The notes under the pieces: model-generated
What the model was told of the DNA's origin: nothing
The model's input: the letters and a program-made list of their open reading frames with translations, nothing else
The model's database searches: none
Shown: piece after piece, positions 51,673-57,767 of the stretch
Numbering within the stretch: position 1 is the first letter of the stretch
Layout: the number at the start of each line of letters is the position of its first letter
Assembly (NCBI RefSeq): GCF_014205165.1
Contig: NZ_JACHMZ010000001.1
Coordinates: forward strand, 6,988,501-7,052,500
Direction: 5' to 3'
Source of the DNA: Micromonospora carbonacea
GTDB taxonomy: Bacteria > Actinomycetota > Actinomycetes > Mycobacteriales > Micromonosporaceae
DNA: 64,000 bases
Translations under genes and position numbers: made by a program

Positions 51673-52242
51673 ATGGCCTCACGAATCAGCCGGACCCTGG
51701 TCGCGATGCTCGCCACGGCCGGTGCGACCCTCGGCGTCACCCTCGCCAACCCGTCGCCCGCGTCCGCTGCCATGACCATCTGCTACAACACCAGCCAGGC
51801 CCCGAGCTACGCCAGCATCGCCAACCAGGCCGCCACGATCTGGAACAACGCCACGTCGAACCTGACGCTGACCGCGAACTGCGGCACCAACCTCCGGATC
51901 TACCAGATCACCGGCGGCGGCTCGTACGCCGTGCGGACCAGCCTCGGCAACGGGCGGGTCTACATCGACACCCAGCAGGCCGCCCAGTACAGCCCGCTGC
52001 GGATCATGACCCACGAGATCGGGCACATCCTCGGCCTGCCCGACAACTACAACGGCAACTGCGCGATCCTCATGTCCGGCGGCAGCGCCGGCACGAGCTG
52101 CACCAACCCGTACCCGAGCAGCGCCGAGGCGAGCCGGGTGACCAGCCTGTTCGCCGGCACCCGCAGCACCGAGCGGGGCGCGGACAGCGGGCCGACCGTC
52201 TTCCAGGACAGCTGGCCGGCCGCGCTCGCCCCGGTGAGCTGA
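51673..52242 (+). CDS. Secreted zinc protease, snapalysin (M7) family
   Basis: The 189 aa protein has a signal peptide (~1-33, ending SPASAAM) and a small metalloprotease domain. The zinc motif is HEIGHILGLPDNY (HExxHxxxxxD), the hallmark of snapalysins, where aspartate replaces the third histidine. Four cysteines around NYNGNCAILMSGG and GTSCTNPYP suit two disulphides. Snapalysins degrade proteins outside the cell. GGAG precedes ATG 51673 by six bases. The gene is on the opposite strand inside the leucine cluster. Confidence 0.9.
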   Translation: MASRISRTLVAMLATAGATLGVTLANPSPASAAMTICYNTSQAPSYASIANQAATIWNNATSNLTLTANCGTNLRIYQITGGGSYAVRTSLGNGRVYIDTQQAAQYSPLRIMTHEIGHILGLPDNYNGNCAILMSGGSAGTSCTNPYPSSAEASRVTSLFAGTRSTERGADSGPTVFQDSWPAALAPVS

Positions 52243-52257
52243 CCGAGCGGGAACACC

Positions 52258-52286
52258 GGAGGGGCCGGCACACCGCCGGCCCCTCC
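52258..52286. terminator. Strong hairpin between snapalysin and HMG-CoA lyase genes
   Basis: A perfect 12 bp stem GGAGGGGCCGGC/GCCGGCCCCTCC with a 5-base loop lies 16 bases after the snapalysin stop and can also end the convergent lyase transcript. Confidence 0.8.
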
Positions 52287-52331
52287 GCCGCGTCGCCCGA
52301 CCCCCTTCGCCCGGTCAGGCGGGCAGGGGCG

Positions 52332-53252
52332 TCAGGCCGGCAGGGGCGTCAGCCGGGTGCGCGGGCCCGCCCGCAGGACGCCGGAGGGCAGCTTTTTGCC
52401 GAGCAGTTCCTCGGCCAGCTCCGCCACCTCGACGAGGGCCGCCAGGTCGATGCCGGTGTCGATGCCCATGTCGTGCAGCATGTGCACTGCCTCCTCGGTG
52501 GCCAGGTTGCCGCTGGCCCCCGGCGCGTACGGGCAGCCGCCGAGGCCGCCGACGCTGGCGTCGAACTCGGTCACCCCCAGCTCCAGTGCCGTCAACAGGT
52601 TGGCCAGTGCCGTGCCCCGGGTGTTGTGGAAGTGCAGCAGCACGGGCACGTGCGCGTCGCGGTCGCGTACCGCGCTGATCAGCTCGCGGACCCGGCGCGG
52701 CGTGCCCATGCCCGTGGTGTCGCCGAATGCGACCCGGTCCGCGCCGTCGCGGACCACGCGGTCGACGATGGCGGCGACCCGCGCCGGGTCGACGTCCCCC
52801 TCGTACGGGCAGCCGAAGCTGGTCGCCACGATCACCTCGGCGGTGGCCCCGGCGCCGTGCAGCAGGTCGATCAGCTCGGCGATGTCGTCGAGCGACTCGG
52901 CGGTGGACCGGTTGACGTTGCGCCGGTTGTGCGTGTCGCTGGCCGAGACCACCACCTCGATCTCGGTGAACCCGGCCGCCAGGGCCCGCTGCGCGCCCCG
53001 GGTGTTCGGCACCAGCGCCGAGTAGCGCACCCCGTCGACCTTCGCCGCCCGCCGCCACACCTCGTCCGCGTCGGCCATCTGCGGGATCGCCTTTGGGTGC
53101 ACGAACGACACCGCCTCGATGCGGCGCACGCCGGTGCCGGAGAGCGCGTCGAGCAGCCGCACCTTGGCGTCGGTCGGGATGGGCTCCTCGTTCTGGAGCC
53201 CGTCGCGCGGCCCGACCTCCCGGATCGAGACCGCCGCTGGCATCTGGCTCAT
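52332..53252 (-). CDS. Hydroxymethylglutaryl-CoA lyase
   Basis: The 306 aa TIM-barrel enzyme splits HMG-CoA to acetoacetate and acetyl-CoA, the last step of leucine breakdown. Family motifs are VSIREVGPRDGLQNEEPIP near the start (metal-binding aspartate), VSASDTHNRRNVNRS, ATSFGCPYEGDVDP, HFHNTRGTALANLLTALELG and SVGGLGGCPYAPGASGNLATEE with the active-site cysteine. ATG 53252 has GAGGTGA just upstream. Its neighbours support the leucine pathway. Confidence 0.93.
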   Translation of the reverse strand: MSQMPAAVSIREVGPRDGLQNEEPIPTDAKVRLLDALSGTGVRRIEAVSFVHPKAIPQMADADEVWRRAAKVDGVRYSALVPNTRGAQRALAAGFTEIEVVVSASDTHNRRNVNRSTAESLDDIAELIDLLHGAGATAEVIVATSFGCPYEGDVDPARVAAIVDRVVRDGADRVAFGDTTGMGTPRRVRELISAVRDRDAHVPVLLHFHNTRGTALANLLTALELGVTEFDASVGGLGGCPYAPGASGNLATEEAVHMLHDMGIDTGIDLAALVEVAELAEELLGKKLPSGVLRAGPRTRLTPLPA

Positions 53253-53427
53253 GGTCACCTCGCTGTGACGTCGGGCCGCCGGGGGTGTCGCACGCGCCGC
53301 CGCCCCTCGTGGGGACGGCCGACGGCGCGACGCCCGACGACCAGTGGTCCTTCCAGACAACCAGAACGCCGGACCCCGCCGCCAGGCCGCCCCACCGCCG
53401 AAGTTGATCAACGAGGCGAAGCAGGGG

Positions 53428-54765
53428 TCAGCGCATGCGGGAGACGATGCCCGTGTCGTAGTCGCCGGAGAGGAACTCGTCGTTCTCCAGCAGCTCGGCG
53501 AAGAACGGCAGGTTGCACTTGGGGCCGGCCACCTCGAACGCGGCGACCGCCGCGCGGGCCCGCTCGATCGCCTCCGCCCGGTCGCGGCCGTCGACGATCA
53601 GCTTGGCCAGCAGGCTGTCGTAGAACGGGGTGACCGTGTTGCCGTCGACGTAGCCGGAGTCGACCCGCACGCCCTCGCCGGCCGGCTCGCGCCACGTCGT
53701 GATCACGCCGGGGCCGGGCAGGAAGCGCTTCGGGTCCTCGGCGTTGACCCGCAGCTCGATGGCGTGACCGCGCGGGGCGAGCGCGTCCGGGTCGAACGTC
53801 GGCGCGAGGCCGGCGGCGACCCGGAGTTGCTCCTCCACCAGGTCCACGCCGTAGACCAGCTCGGTGACCGGGTGCTCGACCTGGAGCCGGGTGTTCATCT
53901 CCAGGAAGAAGAACTCCTGCGTGGCGGGGTCGAAGAGGCACTCCACCGTGCCCGCGTTGCGGTAGCCCACCGCCTCGCCGGCCCGCACGGCGGCGGCCAG
54001 GAGGCGCGCGCGCAGCTCCGGCGAGACCGCCGGGGACGGGGACTCCTCGACGAGCTTCTGGTTGCGCCGCTGCACCGAGCACTCCCGCTCGCCGAGCGCC
54101 ACCACCCGGCCGTCGGCCAGGCCGAGGATCTGCACCTCGACGTGGCGCACCCGGGGGAAGTACCGCTCGATCAGCACCGACCCGTCGCCGAACATCCGCT
54201 CGGCGAACGCGCGCACCTTGTCGTACTCGGTGCGCAGCGCCGCCTCGTCGGCGGCCACGCCCATGCCCATGCCGCCGCCGCCCGCCGCGGCCTTGACCAT
54301 CACCGGGTAGCCGATCTCCGCGGCGGCGGCGACCGCCGCGTCCAGGTCGGCGGCCGGTTCGGTGGTGCCGGGGGCGACCGGCACCCCGGCCGCCGCCATC
54401 AGGTTCCGGGCGTTGATCTTGTCGCCCATCGCGGAGATCGCGTCCGCGCCGGGTCCGACCCAGATCAGCCCACTGCTCTCGACGGTACGGGCGAAGTCGG
54501 CGTTCTCCGACAGGAAGCCGTAACCGGGGTGGATCGCCTGCGCGCCGGTCGACTTGGCGGCGGCGAGGATGGCCTCGACGTTGCGGTAGCTCTGGGCCGG
54601 GTTCGCCGGTCCCACGCAGACGGCCTCGTCGGCCTCGGTCACGAACGGCAGGCCGGCGTCGGCCTCCGAGTGGACAGCGATCGCGCGGATGCCGAGCCGG
54701 TTCGCGGTTCGGATGATCCGACGGGCGATCTCGCCGCGGTTGGCCACCAGCAGCGATTCGATCAT
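53428..54765 (-). CDS. Biotin carboxylase subunit without a biotin carrier domain
   Basis: The 445 aa ATP-grasp biotin carboxylase starts MIESLLVANRGEIARRIIRTANRLGI. It has KAAAGGGGMGMG, QRRNQKLVEESPSP and FLEMNTRLQVEHPVTELV, all needed for ATP and biotin carboxylation. It ends soon after the carboxylase core. The AMKM-type carrier domain found at the C-terminus of 650-700 aa methylcrotonyl-CoA carboxylase alpha subunits is absent. I saw no separate carrier gene nearby. GGAGGA is just before ATG 54765. Its partner is likely the carboxyltransferase at 49925. Confidence 0.9.
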   Translation of the reverse strand: MIESLLVANRGEIARRIIRTANRLGIRAIAVHSEADAGLPFVTEADEAVCVGPANPAQSYRNVEAILAAAKSTGAQAIHPGYGFLSENADFARTVESSGLIWVGPGADAISAMGDKINARNLMAAAGVPVAPGTTEPAADLDAAVAAAAEIGYPVMVKAAAGGGGMGMGVAADEAALRTEYDKVRAFAERMFGDGSVLIERYFPRVRHVEVQILGLADGRVVALGERECSVQRRNQKLVEESPSPAVSPELRARLLAAAVRAGEAVGYRNAGTVECLFDPATQEFFFLEMNTRLQVEHPVTELVYGVDLVEEQLRVAAGLAPTFDPDALAPRGHAIELRVNAEDPKRFLPGPGVITTWREPAGEGVRVDSGYVDGNTVTPFYDSLLAKLIVDGRDRAEAIERARAAVAAFEVAGPKCNLPFFAELLENDEFLSGDYDTGIVSRMR

Positions 54766-55014
54766 GTTCTCCTCCAGCGTCCAGGGGTGGGGACGATGCC
54801 AGGGAACCATGGGTGACGGGCCGGCCACGAGTCAAGCGCGCGGCGGCGGGGCGGATCCAGCGGCCCGTGTCGGACCGCCGTGGACACAGACACAGCACAG
54901 GCCCCCGGCGGGTGCGAGGGCCTGCGGATCGACGGGGTTGCGGGTCGACAGGGTTTCGGGCGAAGGGACTGCGGGCGGAAGCGCTGTGGGCCGAGGGGCC
55001 GCCGGTGGAGCGGG

Positions 55015-55206
55015 TCAGGCGACGCGCTTCGCCAGCGTGAGGAAGCCGCGCCAGGAGGCCGGCGAGAAGGAGAGGGTGCCGCCGTCGCGGTCCTTCGTGT
55101 CGCGGACGAGGACGACGCCGGGCAGGTTGTCGGCGACCTCGACGCAGTTGCCGCCGTTGCCGCCGCTGCGGGTGCTCTTGCGCCACTGCGCGCCGGTCAT
55201 GTCCAT
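55015..55206 (-). CDS. DUF397 protein (module 2)
   Basis: This is a 63 aa protein of the DUF397 pattern (AQWRKSTRSGGNGGNCVEVA, VLVRDTKDRDGGTLSFSPASWRGFL). It overlaps the end of the XRE gene by ten bases and is translationally coupled to it. ATG 55206 is used, with GAGGAAAG about ten bases upstream. It is a partner of the DUF5753 regulator, as in module 1. The gap down to 54766 holds no gene. Confidence 0.88.
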   Translation of the reverse strand: MDMTGAQWRKSTRSGGNGGNCVEVADNLPGVVLVRDTKDRDGGTLSFSPASWRGFLTLAKRVA

Positions 55207-55961
55207 GCTGCTGCCGCTTTCCTCAGGAGATCCAGGGACTGCGACCGGGACAGGGCCTCGCCCCGGATGCGCTCCCACCGTCGTTCGAGCGTAGCAAGTT
55301 GGGCGGCCTGATCGATGATCTGCGCCTGGGCCTGACTGTCCACGTGGGCCACCCGCGTCCCGCCGGGAAGCTCGGCGATCGTGAAGGGACCGTCGAGCCC
55401 CGGATAGGTCGGGGCGTCGCGGGGGACGATGTGCAGTTGGATGGTCGGCCACTCCGCGCAGGTCACCAGGCGGGCGAGCTGGTCGGCCATGATCGCCCGC
55501 CCGCCGGCCGGCACCCGGCGGATCACCTGCTCGTCGATGACGACGACGGTCGTGGGCGCCCGGTCGCAGGTGAGGATCCCCTGCCGGGCGATGCGGGCCA
55601 CCACCAGGTCGTCGACCTCGACCGGCGACAGGGGTTGCCCGTGGAACGTGACGCGGGCGTACGCTTCGGTCTGCAACAGGCCCGGCACCCAGGCCAACTC
55701 GAAGGCGCGCAGGGCGACCGCCTCGCGCTCGATGTCGACCCACGGCCGGAACCACACCGGCTCGCGGCGCAGGGCATCCGGCCAGAGGTCTGCCACATCC
55801 TTGCCGAGGATCCTCGCGACTTCGCCACGATGCCGGGTCTGCGGAATGCGCCCGGGGTTCGCCCAGCGGGCGACGGTCTTCGGGTGAAGCCCTATGCGAC
55901 CTGCCAAGCTCTCAGCGGTCTCCGACGCCTCGGCGAGGGCCGTGACGAACGCATGATTCAT
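55197..55961 (-). CDS. XRE-family regulator with DUF5753 domain (module 2)
   Basis: The 254 aa protein has a shorter N-terminal helix-turn-helix (LAGRIGLHPKTVARWANPGRIPQTRHRGEVARIL) that differs from module 1. Its DUF5753 domain follows (FELAWVPGLLQTEAYARVTF, VVIDEQVIRRVPAGGRAIMADQL, IQLHIVPRDAPTYPGLDGPFTIAEL). AAGGGA precedes ATG 55961. It is divergent from the small gene at 56231, as in module 1. The regulated genes are not known; self-control is usual in the family. Confidence 0.88.
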   Translation of the reverse strand: MNHAFVTALAEASETAESLAGRIGLHPKTVARWANPGRIPQTRHRGEVARILGKDVADLWPDALRREPVWFRPWVDIEREAVALRAFELAWVPGLLQTEAYARVTFHGQPLSPVEVDDLVVARIARQGILTCDRAPTTVVVIDEQVIRRVPAGGRAIMADQLARLVTCAEWPTIQLHIVPRDAPTYPGLDGPFTIAELPGGTRVAHVDSQAQAQIIDQAAQLATLERRWERIRGEALSRSQSLDLLRKAAAAWT

Positions 55962-56230
55962 GCCTGAGTCCCTTCAGGAACCGACGGAACGTCCGAAGGA
56001 AATCATCTAACGCTGTGTGATTGCGCCGCAACCCTGGGCAGGCTGTCATCGGGACGGCGTGGGTCGGGAGGGCGGAGAAGCCCCCGCCCGCGTTCGTCGA
56101 GGGGGCCGCCCGGCCGGTCCTGCGCACCAGGCGCGGGCGGTCCCCTCTCCACCGGCCACGGACAGGGGAAGCAGATGCCGAACCGAGCAGGACCCAGCGC
56201 GCCGGCGACCGCCGGGGCCGGGAGGCGGCG

Positions 56231-56548
56231 GTGACCGGCCGGTCGATCGCCCCGGGCGACGTGCTGCGCCTGACCCGCGCCGCGAGCCCGCAGTTCGTCG
56301 AGCCGATCACCGTGCGGGTCATCCGCGAGGTGCCGGACCGGCACACCTACCACGGCTGGACGTGGATCGAGGCGTACGAGTTGGACGCCCGGGGCGACGC
56401 CGTCGCCAAGCGCGAACTGTTCGTGCTGCGCGCGGGGTTGCACCGGCTCGCCGGGGCCCTGCGGCAGGCCCCGCCTGCCCGGGACACGAGCCCGGCCCTG
56501 CGGCAGGCCGCGCCCGCCCGGAACACGAGCCCGGCCCGGGTGCGCTGA
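56231..56548 (+). CDS. Small conserved protein of the DUF397/XRE module (module 2)
   Basis: This 105 aa paralogue of the gene at 38708 shares GDVLRLTRAASPQFVEPI, VRVIRE, TYHGWTWIEAYELDARGDAVAKRELFVLRAGL. The GTG at 56231 has GGGAGG five bases upstream; the frame is open to 56021. The C-terminal tail carries repeated ARxTSPA-like units. Function is unknown. Its stop overlaps the start of the next gene (TGATG), so the two are coupled. Confidence 0.75.
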   Translation: MTGRSIAPGDVLRLTRAASPQFVEPITVRVIREVPDRHTYHGWTWIEAYELDARGDAVAKRELFVLRAGLHRLAGALRQAPPARDTSPALRQAAPARNTSPARVR

Positions 56549-56853
56549 TGCCCCGCCCGGGTCCCCCGGTGCCCCGCGCTGGTGCCGTGCTGCCCCGCCG
56601 GCACCTACCGATGCGTCCCGCCTGGCTCTGCCGGGTCTGCGCCGCCCAGTGGCCCTGCCCGCCCGCGCGGCTCGACCTGCCCACCGAGTTCCACGGCCAC
56701 AGCGTCGCGCTCGCGTTCTACCTGGCCGCCGCGATGCGGGATGCCATGGACGACATGTACCGGCTCGGCGGCCGACCCGACAGGGCCGCGATGCACGCCC
56801 GCTTCCTCGGCTGGCTCTCCCCGACGCGCCCCCACCGAACCGAGCGCCACTGA
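56548..56853 (+). CDS. Small CxxC protein coupled to the module-2 small gene
   Basis: The 101 aa product has MRPAWLCRVCAAQWPCPPARLDLPTEF (Cys-x-x-Cys and a third Cys, a likely metal or redox site), then helices with HSVALAFYLAAAMRDAMDDMYRLGG and FLGWLSP. Similar short actinomycete proteins are sometimes labelled flavin reductase in databases, but there is no flavin-binding fold here. ATG 56548 overlaps the upstream stop; ATG 56611 is the alternative. Confidence 0.6.
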   Translation: MPRPGPPVPRAGAVLPRRHLPMRPAWLCRVCAAQWPCPPARLDLPTEFHGHSVALAFYLAAAMRDAMDDMYRLGGRPDRAAMHARFLGWLSPTRPHRTERH

Positions 56854-56991
56854 CCGCCCGGAGCGATGAGGCCAGGGCCCGGGTCGATATACCCGACATA
56901 CGGGGCGGCGCAGGCCGAAGGTCGTGCTCGATCCTGGAAAGAGTGGCCTCCGCCGGGGAACGAGACCACTGTTTCCCTGATCGAGCGTGAT

Positions 56992-57080
56992 CTTGTCCCG
57001 GTCGAGCCCGGCGCGGAGCGACTTGTCCCGGTCGAGCCCGGCGCGGAGCGACTTGTCCCGGTCGAGCCCGGCGCGGAGCA
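56992..57080. repeat. 30 bp tandem repeat, three copies
   Basis: Units of CTTGTCCCGGTCGAGCCCGG plus CGCGGAGCGA run at 56992, 57022 and 57052; the third is one base short and ends differently. They lie just downstream of the TetR stop codon (57086). The rest of 56854-56991 holds no gene. Confidence 0.85.
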
Positions 57081-57085
57081 GGGGC

Positions 57086-57715
57086 TCAGGCGTCGGCGTC
57101 GGCCTCGGCGAGGAGGGCGGCCAGCGTGGCGGCGCGCAGCAGCGCGGCCCGCCGCTGCCGGTCCACCTCGCCGCCGAGGAACGGCGTCGAGTTCATCAGG
57201 CCGAACGCGGCGTGCGCCAGCACCCGCGCCTCGCCGTCGGGCAGGCCCGGGTGCAGCGCGGTCAGCACCGTCACCCACTGCTCCACGTAGAGCCGCTGGA
57301 GCCGGCGGATGCGGCGGCGCGGCTCGTCCGGCAGCCGGTCCAGCTCGTGCAGGTGCAGGGCGATCACGGCCGGATTGGCCAGCGCGAACTCGACGTGGAA
57401 GTCGATCAGCGACTCCAGCACCCCGCGCGGGTCGTCGGAGCGGCCGGTGACCCGTTCCCGCCCGCCGTCGAGCAGCCCCTCGCTGACCGGGATCAGCGCG
57501 GCGGCCAGCATCGCCTCCTTGCCGGCGAAGTGGTGGTAGAGGGCCGGGCCGGTGACGCCCGCCGCCGCGCCGATGTCGTCCATCGACACGCCGTGGTAGC
57601 CCCGCGCGGCGAAGAGCCCGACCGCGATCTCCAGGATCTCGTCCCGCCGCGACCGTCTCCTGCCAGTGCCCGCCACGCCGCTCGCCGCTCCCCGTGCCCG
57701 CTGTTCCACCGTCAC
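57086..57715 (-). CDS. TetR-family transcriptional regulator
   Basis: The 209 aa protein has the TetR helix-turn-helix (~24-70: RDEILEIAVGLFAARGYHGVSMDDIGAAAGVTGPALYHHFAGKEAML) and a helical ligand domain (~85-205: LIDFHVEFALANPAVIALHLHELDRL). It resembles TetR proteins that control fatty acid or branched-chain acyl-CoA genes. The leucine cluster is upstream, so local control of it is possible but unproven. GTG 57715 lies six bases after TACGCT, consistent with leaderless translation. Confidence 0.88.
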   Translation of the reverse strand: MTVEQRARGAASGVAGTGRRRSRRDEILEIAVGLFAARGYHGVSMDDIGAAAGVTGPALYHHFAGKEAMLAAALIPVSEGLLDGGRERVTGRSDDPRGVLESLIDFHVEFALANPAVIALHLHELDRLPDEPRRRIRRLQRLYVEQWVTVLTALHPGLPDGEARVLAHAAFGLMNSTPFLGGEVDRQRRAALLRAATLAALLAEADADA

Positions 57716-57721
57716 CCGGCA

Positions 57722-57727
57722 AGCGTA
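57722..57727 (-). promoter_or_regulatory. -10 box TACGCT, leaderless start of tetR
   Basis: TACGCT on the minus strand is six bases before GTG 57715. Confidence 0.45.
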
Positions 57728-57767
57728 GACCCGCCCGGGTGCCTAGGTTACCCGCCGGTCGGCCCCG

